Below, in pieces: positions 24,677 to 31,894 of a DNA stretch of 37,445 bases. The notes under the pieces are model-generated. The model was given only the letters and a program-made list of their open reading frames with translations. It ran no database searches and was not told the DNA's origin. The stretch's first letter is position 1; each line of letters opens with the position of its first letter. The position numbers were made by a program, and so were the translations under genes. This DNA is from Clostridia bacterium (GTDB lineage Bacteria > Bacillota > Clostridia > Oscillospirales > CAG-272), in NCBI GenBank assembly GCA_017646745.1, contig JAGCLY010000077.1, positions 1 through 37,445 on the forward strand, given 5' to 3'.

Positions 24677-24724
24677 ATTTTACTACGCAACCTGCGATAA
24701 GACAAGGTATAACGGCGTGACATC
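24677..24724 (-). promoter_or_regulatory. Promoter and possible operator of the XRE-TM regulator
   Basis: TTGTCT (24705-24700), 17-base spacer, TAAAAT (24682-24677). Just upstream, the plus strand has GTGACA-5-GTGACA, which also reads as an ACAT/ATGT dyad. Autoregulation is an inference. Confidence 0.6.
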
Positions 24725-24756
24725 TATGTGACAAGTAATAAATACGGGAAAATGCC

Positions 24757-25188
24757 TTATTCAGCGTAGAAATACATCGAATAACCGTCAAGGCTAATGG
24801 GCAATGTCGGCTCTTCCGAGCCGTCTGCGTATGTTGTCATAGCTACTCCGGCATAGCCCGATTTGCCGTCTATCGTGATTTGATAATCCGTTCCTTTGGG
24901 ATTTCTGCCCGACACGGTATAAGTTCCTTCGTAGGTCTTTCCGTTCGTAACATCGGTAATCGTAATCTTACCGTCCTTTGCTACGAGAGTCATTTCGATA
25001 ATCTTTGCTTCGGGGTGAGTTGTACTTTCTTCTGCCACCGCATCGTAAATAACTTGATTATCCTCTGCGTGCATAATCGTCCGCATTTTCCATTCATAAT
25101 CTTCGATTTTAGGTTTTCCCATTCCGCAAGCGGATAGTGCGAAAATCAGCGTTACCGCCAAGAGAAGGATAGAAATTATCTTTTTCAT
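24757..25188 (-). CDS. Small lipoprotein
   Basis: 143 residues with lipobox ALSAC (Cys21). The mature domain of about 120 residues looks beta-rich (KDGKITITDVTNGKTYEGTY), like small beta-barrel or lipocalin-like lipoproteins of Clostridia. No named family. GAGGATC precedes the ATG. Its end (24757) lies 33 bases above the XRE promoter region and it belongs at the end of the run from the ECF sigma gene. Confidence 0.75.
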   Translation of the reverse strand: MKKIISILLLAVTLIFALSACGMGKPKIEDYEWKMRTIMHAEDNQVIYDAVAEESTTHPEAKIIEMTLVAKDGKITITDVTNGKTYEGTYTVSGRNPKGTDYQITIDGKSGYAGVAMTTYADGSEEPTLPISLDGYSMYFYAE

Positions 25189-25243
25189 TTAACGATCCTC
25201 GTTATTCTCTCATAAATATAGTCGCTTTTTTTGCGATTTGGTT

Positions 25244-25471
25244 TCACTTTTTCGCAAATTTCTTCTTGCAGATCAGACCTGCGATGAAGAACGCAAAGCT
25301 CGGCAGAAGATACTCAACTGCATCCACGAGCGCATAAACGTACAGAGGTGCCGAACCCAAGTAACCGCCGGTATTGTATTTATAGGCATCCACACCAAAG
25401 GCAATAGCAAAACCCACAAATAACAAGGCAGCCACGATATATAGAAATTTATAGATATTTTCTTTTTTCAT
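25244..25471 (-). CDS. Small two-TM membrane protein
   Basis: 75 residues, hydrophobic segments at about 9-27 and 43-68, positive C-terminal tail KKKFAKK. RBS GGGGGA about ten bases upstream of the ATG. No family recognised. It sits between two lipoprotein genes on the same strand, 30 bases after one and 55 before the next, consistent with one transcript. Confidence 0.65.
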   Translation of the reverse strand: MKKENIYKFLYIVAALLFVGFAIAFGVDAYKYNTGGYLGSAPLYVYALVDAVEYLLPSFAFFIAGLICKKKFAKK

Positions 25472-25501
25472 TATGATACATCCCCCTAAATTCGTTTTGC
25501 T

Positions 25502-25888
25502 TTATTCTAAAGGGTCTATTGTTGTTTCGGTAATATTGGAAAATTGAACGATTATACTGCCTTGCTCCAAATCCGCTTTGGTAATCGTGTACTTTGTATT
25601 ATACGAAGTTTCTTCTCCGTGAATAACGAACGTTAATTCTCGCTCTGTAAGATTTTTAAGCGTAAACTGTCCGTTAGAATCCGTTGTATAACCTATGGGA
25701 AGATCAGTATTATTTACATTCATAGCAGAAACAAAGGTATCCACGATTGGCTCATTGTTAGCATTTACAACGGTAATCTTGACATCCGCTTTGAACGGTT
25801 CTTCTTTGTTAGTATTACAACCTATCATAGAGAAAAGCAAAAATACAGCAAGTAATAGCGATAATGGAAGATAAAATATTTTTTTCAT
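25502..25888 (-). CDS. Lipoprotein with carboxypeptidase-regulatory-like (CarboxypepD_reg/Cna-B-type) domain
   Basis: 128 residues. Lipobox SMIGC. The mature part is a single beta-sandwich: VKITVVNANNEPIVDTFVSA, then GYTTDSNGQFTLKNL, typical of CarboxypepD_reg or Cna-B-like domains. Such domains act as rigid surface modules or binding folds, not enzymes. AAGGAGG RBS. It follows the secreted peptide gene by 12 bases, so is co-transcribed with it and the sigma factor. Confidence 0.75.
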   Translation of the reverse strand: MKKIFYLPLSLLLAVFLLFSMIGCNTNKEEPFKADVKITVVNANNEPIVDTFVSAMNVNNTDLPIGYTTDSNGQFTLKNLTERELTFVIHGEETSYNTKYTITKADLEQGSIIVQFSNITETTIDPLE

Positions 25889-25900
25889 AACATTTCCTCC

Positions 25901-26140
25901 TTATTCAAAGGGGTTATATCCGCTATTGCTACCGCCTTCTTCATCAGGTGCGGGCTCTTCGGCAACAAAGTCATAATAAGTTACTTCGCCCGTCTTGGTA
26001 TTATAGCTTGCGTGATTTTTTTGCGTTGTTGCGGCGTGAGCTATAAAAGGTGTCGCAACAAGGGTAAGCAACATTACAAATGTTAGTAATATAGCTCCCA
26101 AAGTAATCTTTGCTTTTGAAATTGTTTTTGCATTATTCAT
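25901..26140 (-). CDS. Small secreted peptide precursor
   Basis: 79 residues. A strong Sec signal peptide (about 1-36, ending FIAHA) precedes a 43-residue mature peptide rich in acidic residues and Gly/Ser, ending EEGGSNSGYNPFE. No cysteines, no leader peptidase double-Gly, no LPXTG anchor. RBS AAAGGAGG. It lies 30 bases after the ECF sigma gene. Close genetic linkage with a membrane-tethered sigma factor suggests a sigma-controlled product or a signal, but this is inference. Confidence 0.75.
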   Translation of the reverse strand: MNNAKTISKAKITLGAILLTFVMLLTLVATPFIAHAATTQKNHASYNTKTGEVTYYDFVAEEPAPDEEGGSNSGYNPFE

Positions 26141-26170
26141 AGTATAAACCTCCTTTTTGGTTTCTACTAT

Positions 26171-26932
26171 TTAGATGCTTTTTCTATTCGCTTTTGTTGG
26201 TATTCTGTAAGATTTTATATAAATAATCGTAAAAAGGGAAATTAAAACCGCAAAAATAACGGCAAAAATTACAATAAAATAATCAAAAGGAATATGTACC
26301 GTCTGTCCGGGAATTTCGGGGACTGCTTTTAATTGTTCTATGTAATTGGTGAGTCTTTCTACAAATCCAAAAGCAGAAACAAATATAGCCAATATTATTG
26401 ACGAAAGCATTACCTTTAATTTTTTTACCGAAGTATTATATATCCATTGAATTGTTCCGATAGGCTTGCCAAGCATAACCGATATTTCCTTGTGGGTATA
26501 TCCACCCAACACTTTTAGGGTAACAACCTGTTGTTGCTCATCTTTGAGTCCCTTTATCATCGAGTAGTACATATCCATATCAACAAAGTCGTGTATATCT
26601 ATATCTTCGGAGATAGGCTCTTTAACATCCTCAAGAGAAATAAGCGGTGTTCTATTACTACGCAAAAACATTAAGGCTTCATTTTTTACAACCTTGTATA
26701 ACCAAGTTAGCTCATTAGACGAGGGAAATTTACTCGTTTCCAATAGCATCAACTTATAAATGACGTTATGTACAATATCTTGGCTTATATCTTCCTTTTT
26801 AACGATTGAAAATGCCACACCATACATTTTGTTGTAATGATGCTTATATAGCAATTCAACTCCGTCATGTTGTTGTCCGCTTCTTAACAAATCAAATATT
26901 TCGGTTACGGTTATTTGCTTGCTTTTTGGCAT
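26171..26932 (-). CDS. ECF-type sigma factor with C-terminal membrane helices
   Basis: 253 residues. Sigma-70 region 2 spans about 25-95 (LYKHHYNKMYGVAFSIVK then DISQDIVHNVIYKL and LTWLYKVVKNEALMFLR), and region 4 about 122-172 (LKDEQQQVVTLKVLGGYTHK then EISVMLGKPIGTIQW). Typical ECF factors stop there. This one continues with a hydrophobic helix at 174-191, an outside segment with PEIPGQTVHIPF, and a second helix at 218-238. The fusion suggests a sigma factor held at the membrane without a separate anti-sigma protein. No anti-sigma gene is adjacent. AAGGAGGTG precedes the ATG. Confidence 0.85.
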   Translation of the reverse strand: MPKSKQITVTEIFDLLRSGQQHDGVELLYKHHYNKMYGVAFSIVKKEDISQDIVHNVIYKLMLLETSKFPSSNELTWLYKVVKNEALMFLRSNRTPLISLEDVKEPISEDIDIHDFVDMDMYYSMIKGLKDEQQQVVTLKVLGGYTHKEISVMLGKPIGTIQWIYNTSVKKLKVMLSSIILAIFVSAFGFVERLTNYIEQLKAVPEIPGQTVHIPFDYFIVIFAVIFAVLISLFTIIYIKSYRIPTKANRKSI

Positions 26933-26997
26933 AGTATATCACCTCCTTATTTTATTTAGATGCAAAAGCGCGGGGGTTTTGTTGGTGTTTTTTAATT

Positions 26998-28041
26998 TTA
27001 GTTCCAATTAGTATAGATATGCAAATAAGTTCTCATCAAAAGATTGCTTTTAAATTTCTTTGTTATATCGACATTTGAGCAGATTTCTTTTAGCAAAAGA
27101 TACTTAGCCAATGTTATGAGAAAATGAGTCGCATCTGATATTTCATTTTCTGCCAAATACTGATTATGGGGATTTTCTTCTATATAATGTGATAAAAGGT
27201 TTCGTGTGTTTGCGCATTTTTGAGAATAAAGGTTAATATCAACATTTTCTTTGATTTCAACGCCCAAATATTCCTGCCCCAATAATATAGCATCACGTAT
27301 TTTTTTATCCAAGTTGATTCTTTTGGGAGATGAATAAGAATCGATAGGTTTTAAATCGCTTTCTATTCCTTCCACTTGCTTTATCTTCGTTCTCAGGCTT
27401 TTGAATTTATCTTTGTTTCCTTTTTCTTTTTCTGTATATTCATCATGCTTGATATAATACATAAGACTTTCAATGGTAGTTACAGCATTTTTGAACTTCC
27501 ACTCCAAACTGCCTATGAAGTCAATAAAGTATACGGTCGCCAGATAATTAGGCAAGATATATGTGGTGATTATTTTGCTTTTGGGGGAATACAGCAAAAA
27601 GTCTAATATGGAACCAAAATCATTTCGGATTTCTTCAAAAGACACTTCCCAAAATTTTCTTTTCTGGGACAAAGGTAATTCAGTGGGTGTTTCAGACGGA
27701 AAATCGAAAAACTTTTCATATGTTCGATTATCGATAATAATCCAATCTTCGCATTGACAAATATCCCCAACACACATAGAAATGAAAGAAATCAAAGTAT
27801 TAATATGGTTTTTTATTTTATCTTGACTCAAGCTTTCGGCATATTCTATTTCAACTTCCCCTAAATTGTTGGCGCGAAATTTGTCCTTGCCAGCGTTGAA
27901 AACTACGTCGGGGCAAAATTCCATGTCATATCGTAAACATTCTTGGTTTATTTCTTCAAAAGTATTTCCACTCAACTCAATTTCTCTTTTTGCGTATTTG
28001 AACCAAGGCAATCGGCACTTAATTTTGAAAGCGACTGTCAT
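26998..28041 (-). CDS. ApeA/HEPN-like protein
   Basis: 347 residues from the ATG at 28041 (GAGG seven to eight bases upstream); the ATG at 28071 has no RBS. The N-terminal half is mixed alpha/beta with no recognised family. The C-terminus has NTRNLLSHYIEENPHNQYL followed by ISDATHFLITLAKYLLLKEI, matching the closing part of HEPN domains of the ApeA type: Arg280-x4-His285 gives the catalytic RX4H. ApeA is a known abortive-infection antiphage protein thought to cleave RNA. The family call rests on this motif and overall layout. It has its own promoter (28094-28122), directly next to the truncated recombinase. Confidence 0.65.
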   Translation of the reverse strand: MTVAFKIKCRLPWFKYAKREIELSGNTFEEINQECLRYDMEFCPDVVFNAGKDKFRANNLGEVEIEYAESLSQDKIKNHINTLISFISMCVGDICQCEDWIIIDNRTYEKFFDFPSETPTELPLSQKRKFWEVSFEEIRNDFGSILDFLLYSPKSKIITTYILPNYLATVYFIDFIGSLEWKFKNAVTTIESLMYYIKHDEYTEKEKGNKDKFKSLRTKIKQVEGIESDLKPIDSYSSPKRINLDKKIRDAILLGQEYLGVEIKENVDINLYSQKCANTRNLLSHYIEENPHNQYLAENEISDATHFLITLAKYLLLKEICSNVDITKKFKSNLLMRTYLHIYTNWN

Positions 28042-28093
28042 TTTTTTTACCTCAAAAATATCTATATCCATGTTAGTTTTTTATATTAGCCTC

Positions 28094-28122
28094 ATTATAC
28101 CATATTTTTCGTATTTTTTCAA
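28094..28122 (-). promoter_or_regulatory. Promoter of the ApeA/HEPN-like gene
   Basis: TTGAAA (28122-28117), 17-base spacer, TATAAT (28099-28094). The upstream box lies only two bases from the recombinase stop codon. Confidence 0.8.
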
Positions 28123-28123
28123 C

Positions 28124-28996
28124 CTATTCACGCATCCCTCGTGGAATAATCGCCTCGTGGTGGTCTTCAAGCAGATAACTTTCGCACTCCCCGCGGTTAG
28201 GAACTTGCTTTCCTGTAAAAAAATCAGCGATGTACGTCTTTTGCAGAAGCACATCGCCATAGTATTTTTCGTTATTCAGTATTTTGCGGATGGTTTCGAT
28301 ACCCCACACGTTGCCACCTCGTGGAGCTTTTATATTCATCTCCACAAGACGGCTTGCAATGGTTCGTAAAGATGCTCCCTCGGATCTCCACTTATATATC
28401 AAAGTCACCACGGCGGCGGCTTCGGGGACTATTTCCAAAGTGCCGTCGAGAGATTGCGTATAGCCATAGCAAGGGCGGCTATAAAACTTTGAGTTGCCGT
28501 TCTGAAAGCGCACGAGATGTCCCCAGTGAATAGAAAAGCTTTTTGTCTCGCTCTCGTTCTGATATACACTTGCGTAAACGGTAAGCATACGAACCGCCTT
28601 GGGATTGCTTATATAGAGTTTCTCCACTTCAAAATACACGTCAACGCCTAGGGAGTTAAACTCATTGCAAGCCTGTAAGAATTGCACGGTATTTCTCCCG
28701 AGGCGGCTAATTGATTTTACTAGGATTAAGTCAATCTTCCCGGCACGGCAGTCTGCCATCATACGCTGAAACTCTTTCATCTTGAGATTGTGCCGCCCCG
28801 AGGCTTGGTCTGCATATATTCCAACGAACACCCACCACGTCCGTTCCGATATGTATTTTTCAAAATGCTCCCGTTGTGCCTCCAAGCTATGATACTGTAT
28901 CTCTTGAGCCGTGCTGACACGACAGTATGCTGCCACTTTCTTATACCGCTTTACAAGATATTTCGGGTGTACGGGAATGACTTTTACCTTGCCCAT
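28124..28996 (-). pseudogene. Large serine recombinase, C-terminally truncated
   Basis: 290 residues. Resolvase catalytic domain about 18-165 with the serine in AAYCRVSTAQEIQYHSLEAQ and RLGRNTVQF; recombinase domain (PF07508-type) about 170-285 with NNEKYYGDVLLQKTYIADF. Full-length enzymes have 450-550 residues, with zinc ribbon and coiled coil after this point. Here the protein stops at HHEAIIPRGMRE, where the family continues, and the sequence at once becomes the ApeA promoter. A deletion or insertion joint near 28136 is likely. RBS AAAGGAGGCG. Probably inactive or reduced. Confidence 0.8.
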
Positions 28997-29069
28997 AAAA
29001 ATATCGCCTCCTTTGCGTTTTGTGGTTCATATTACCATAAACTTTGCGCAAATGAAAGCGATATTGCAA

Positions 29070-29384
29070 TTATTTTTTAGTTTTTAATTCCTGAACCTTA
29101 TCAAAGACCTCTTGCGTGATAATCATCGGGTACTCTTCAGATCCAAGGTAGTGCGGATTTGAGAGAATGTTCGACAATGCTTGTTTACCCCACGTAGGCT
29201 TATTCTGCGGGGAAGGTATGCCTAATCCTTCAAGGATAGCCTTGATTTGAGACAAACTGTTACCCTGCAAATAATAGTCGAATATAAGCTTAACGCAAGC
29301 GGCTTGCCCCTCGTTGATGACAATGCGGTTTTCGTGGCGGTTATAGCCGAAAGCTATTCTTTTTTGTTCGGATGTCGGATTCAT
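29070..29384 (-). CDS. Small recombinase-domain protein
   Basis: 104 residues from the ATG at 29384 (GAGGAGG eight bases upstream); an earlier in-frame start is not supported. Contains the DNA-binding recombinase segment without a catalytic domain: GQAACVKLIFDYYLQGNSLS, GIPSPQNKPTWGKQALSNIL, NPHYLGSEEYPMIITQEVFD. Such short partners lie next to full serine recombinases in clostridial mobile elements and may modulate them. 73 bases upstream of the truncated recombinase on the same strand. Confidence 0.75.
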   Translation of the reverse strand: MNPTSEQKRIAFGYNRHENRIVINEGQAACVKLIFDYYLQGNSLSQIKAILEGLGIPSPQNKPTWGKQALSNILSNPHYLGSEEYPMIITQEVFDKVQELKTKK

Positions 29385-29419
29385 AAATATACCTCCTCGA
29401 CATGGATTCTTACACATAT

Positions 29420-29448
29420 ATTATACCAAAAATCCGATAAAAAAGCAA
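29420..29448 (-). promoter_or_regulatory. Promoter of the recombinase genes
   Basis: TTGCTT (29448-29443), 17-base spacer, TATAAT (29425-29420). Confidence 0.7.
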
Positions 29449-29496
29449 TAGCCGGAAGCCCCCTAAATTTATAAATTCACATCAAAAAGCAAAATG

Positions 29497-29632
29497 TTTT
29501 AACGTGGTCTGCGGAGTATATTTTAACGATTACTCCCCATAGTTTTAACGATTACTCACACAATTTTAACGCTTACCCCCATAAATTTAACGGATACCTA
29601 CAATTTTAACGAATACCCATAATTTTAACGAA
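29497..29632. repeat. Array of seven direct TTTTAACG repeats, 19-24 bp period
   Basis: TTTTAACG-type units begin at 29497, 29521, 29543, 29564, 29585, 29604 and 29623. The rest of each unit is roughly ATTACCCCCATA with drift. All are in one orientation. The same AATTTTAACGA core occurs in the arrays at 16432-16515 and 19036-19140. Spacing and lack of unique spacers exclude CRISPR. Multiple transposase-binding repeats of an IS21-like end are the best guess. No gene lies in 29449-29829. Confidence 0.6.
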
Positions 29633-29637
29633 AGCAA

Positions 29638-29689
29638 AAAAGAGTGCGTCCGACGTGGGAGAAAACCTCTCCGAAAGACACACTCTTTT
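29638..29689 (-). terminator. Compound hairpin, possible terminator
   Basis: AAAAGAGTG (29638-29646) pairs with CACTCTTTT (29681-29689), continued by GTC/GAC and an inner GGAGA/TCTCC. On the minus strand a run of Ts follows. It could be a back-up terminator for the tRNA unit or the edge of the repeat array. Confidence 0.5.
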
Positions 29690-29746
29690 AATCAAAAACA
29701 GTATTTTTAATGTTGGAGAAAGGCAAAATACTCCTGAAAAAGCAGT

Positions 29747-29772
29747 AAAAAGGCAGATTTTTTGCCTTTTTT
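29747..29772 (-). terminator. Terminator after tRNA-Leu
   Basis: AAAAAGGCA/TGCCTTTTT stem with a 7-base loop; Ts follow on the minus strand. It lies about 58 bases after the tRNA 3' end. Confidence 0.75.
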
Positions 29773-29829
29773 ATCAATTTTTGCCCTGAAATATTAAAAG
29801 TGGACAGCAATAATGCCGTCCACTTAATT

Positions 29830-29914
29830 TGGTGCGGACGACGGGACTTGAACCCACATGAATCGCTTCACTGGAACCTGAAACCAGCGCGTCTGCCAAT
29901 TCCGCCACGTCCGC
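29830..29914 (-). tRNA. tRNA-Leu (anticodon CAG), CCA encoded
   Basis: 85 bases. Acceptor GCGGACG/CGTCCGC with discriminator A and encoded CCA (29832-29830). D-arm GCGGAATTGGCAGACGC, anticodon loop TTCAGGT giving CAG, a long class II variable arm, and TTCAAGT in the T loop. The innermost anticodon-stem pair (31-39) is U-U and the T stem has two G-U wobbles, so it is slightly weak but still cloverleaf. Own promoter at 29947-29975. Confidence 0.93.
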
Positions 29915-29946
29915 ATATTTGAGGCCTCGCTTTTGAGGCCTCGATT

Positions 29947-29975
29947 ATTATATCACAGACAAATGTAATTGTCAA
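29947..29975 (-). promoter_or_regulatory. Promoter of tRNA-Leu
   Basis: TTGACA (29975-29970), 17-base spacer, TATAAT (29952-29947), both perfect. A GAGGCCTC/GAGGCCTC hairpin lies between it and the tRNA. The spacer contains ACATTTGTCTGT, shared with the promoter at 34706-34734. It overlaps the region just after the pepF stop. Confidence 0.85.
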
Positions 29976-29985
29976 GCGAATTTTG

Positions 29986-31788
29986 TTATTTTGCCTGAGA
30001 GTTGTAAATTTCTCTGAACTGAGCAATCGCAGATGCAAAATCCTCGATTGCGCCGTCAACAACGGTGGGGTCGCTCATATCGATGCCTGCAATAAGAAGG
30101 CTCTCAAGAGGCGACTTGGAGCCGCCGCACTTAAGGAACTCGATATACTTACCAACATATGCCTCGCCCTCGGTTTCAATACGCTTAACGATAGCGCTGG
30201 CAGCAGAGATACAGGTAGCATACTTGTAAACGTAGAAGTTGCTATAGAAGTGAGGAATACGCATCCACTCGTAAGCAATCTGCTTATCCTTCCAAACCTT
30301 AGGACCGAAATAAGCCTTAATAAGCTTCATATACTCCTTATTAAGAACCTCTGCGGTGAGAGGCTCACCCTTTTCGGCAAGTCTGTGAGCATTGCGCTCA
30401 AACTCAGCAAACATGGTCTGGCGATAGAGAGTGCCCTTGTATGTTTCCATAAGTCCATCAAGAATAGAAAGCTTCTCGGCATCGCTCTTGGACTCCTCAA
30501 GCTTTCTGTGTGCAAGAAGAAGCTCGTTTACGGTAGATGCAACCTCTGCCACAAAGATAGTGTAATCGGAGTTATGGGGCTCGTTATACTTTCTGGAGAA
30601 GTAGGAATGCATAGAGTGTCCTGCCTCGTGAGCGAGGGTGGAAACATCGTCAAAGGTCTCGGTGTAGTTAAGAAGAATATAGGGCTCGGTGCCGGGGCAA
30701 CCGGAGCTATAAGCTCCGCCACGCTTACCCTTTGAGGGATAAACGTCAACCCAACCGCGCTCCTTAAGTCCCTCGGTAAGGGTGGAATGATACTCCTCGC
30801 CAAAGATCTTAACGGTTTCAAGAACCTCCTCAACAGCCTCCTCATAGCTGTACTTGCTCTCGCACTCCTCAATAAGGGGAGCGTAAACGTCATAGAGGTG
30901 AAGCTTGTCAAGGCCGAGAACCTGACGCTTAAGCTCGTAGTAATCGTGAATTACGGGCAGAGATGCACGAACCGACTTGATAAGGTTGTTGTAAATAACA
31001 GGGGTAACCTCATCACGGAAGGTAGACGCCTCAAGGGAGGACTTGAACTTACCGATCTTAGCAAAGGTAATGCGCTCCTTAACGTAGCCCTCGTACATGG
31101 TAGCAAAGGTGTTGCCAAACTGACCGTAGGTCTTGTAAAGGCAGTTGAAGGCCGCACGTCTTACATTTCTGTTGGGCTTCATAAGTGTGGGCACATAATT
31201 TGTGTCGGTGAGCTGCATATACTTGCCGTTTTCGTCACGAATCTTGCCAAATTGTAAATCAGAGTTTGCAAAAATGCCACGAATGTTGCTATGAGAGCCA
31301 AGAGCATCACCCATGCTGGCAACAAGCTTTTCGCACTCATCGCTAAGGGTATGGGACTTATCACGCATGATCTTGAAGATCAGTCGACGATAGGTTTCGA
31401 GGGCGGGCTCTTCCTTATACCATTGCTCCACGGTCTTCTCATCAAGGCGAAGGATATAGGGACCAACAAACCAGCCTGCAGCAGATGCAGCTATTGCAAG
31501 CGAGCGAACTCTGCCGGATCTTGCCTGGGCCTGATTATTGGAAGCATCGGTATCAAAGTGAAGATGAGAGTATACCCAGAGCTTACTGATAATATATTCG
31601 ATTTTTGCATTATCGTTAAGAGCATCAAGAAGCCCCTTAGCGCTATTACAAATAGTCTTTTCATGGGCGGGGAATCTGTTTACGATAGCCTGCGCCTCGT
31701 CATAGTCCGCCTTAAAGGCCTCCTCGGTAGCATATATTTTTGTCAGATCCCATTTATATTTGGGATCAATGTTCTTTCTATCAAGCAT
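29986..31788 (-). CDS. pepF: Oligoendopeptidase F (M3B metallopeptidase)
   Basis: 600 residues, usual length. Zinc site HEAGHSMHSYF (HExxH) near residue 388, plus downstream helical C-domain with family motifs NYTETFDDVSTLAHEAGH and AYEWMRIPHFYSNFYVYKYAT. It is a cytoplasmic endopeptidase that cleaves short peptides (about 7-17 residues in characterised members), a logical partner for peptides taken up by Opp. The N-terminus KNIDPKYKWDLTKIYATEEAF is typical. AAAGGAAAG precedes the ATG. It ends 11 bases before the -35 of the tRNA-Leu promoter; no clear own terminator. Confidence 0.95.
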   Translation of the reverse strand: MLDRKNIDPKYKWDLTKIYATEEAFKADYDEAQAIVNRFPAHEKTICNSAKGLLDALNDNAKIEYIISKLWVYSHLHFDTDASNNQAQARSGRVRSLAIAASAAGWFVGPYILRLDEKTVEQWYKEEPALETYRRLIFKIMRDKSHTLSDECEKLVASMGDALGSHSNIRGIFANSDLQFGKIRDENGKYMQLTDTNYVPTLMKPNRNVRRAAFNCLYKTYGQFGNTFATMYEGYVKERITFAKIGKFKSSLEASTFRDEVTPVIYNNLIKSVRASLPVIHDYYELKRQVLGLDKLHLYDVYAPLIEECESKYSYEEAVEEVLETVKIFGEEYHSTLTEGLKERGWVDVYPSKGKRGGAYSSGCPGTEPYILLNYTETFDDVSTLAHEAGHSMHSYFSRKYNEPHNSDYTIFVAEVASTVNELLLAHRKLEESKSDAEKLSILDGLMETYKGTLYRQTMFAEFERNAHRLAEKGEPLTAEVLNKEYMKLIKAYFGPKVWKDKQIAYEWMRIPHFYSNFYVYKYATCISAASAIVKRIETEGEAYVGKYIEFLKCGGSKSPLESLLIAGIDMSDPTVVDGAIEDFASAIAQFREIYNSQAK

Positions 31789-31854
31789 AGTTTATCTTTC
31801 CTTTCTGATAATATAAAATAAGTTTAGCACAAAAAAAGACAAAAATCAATAGAA

Positions 31855-31880
31855 AAAGAGAGGTTTTTAGGCCTCTCTTT
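31855..31880 (-). terminator. Terminator of the 905-residue gene
   Basis: AAAGAGAGG (31855-31863) pairs with CCTCTCTTT (31872-31880), loop of 8, with T-rich sequence following on the minus strand, 15 bases after the stop codon. Confidence 0.85.
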
Positions 31881-31894
31881 CCGTTTTCTATATA

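Noticed and set aside
29497..29632. CRISPR array
   Set aside because: Repeats are about 8-20 bases, spaced 19-24, with no unique spacers of normal length and no cas genes.
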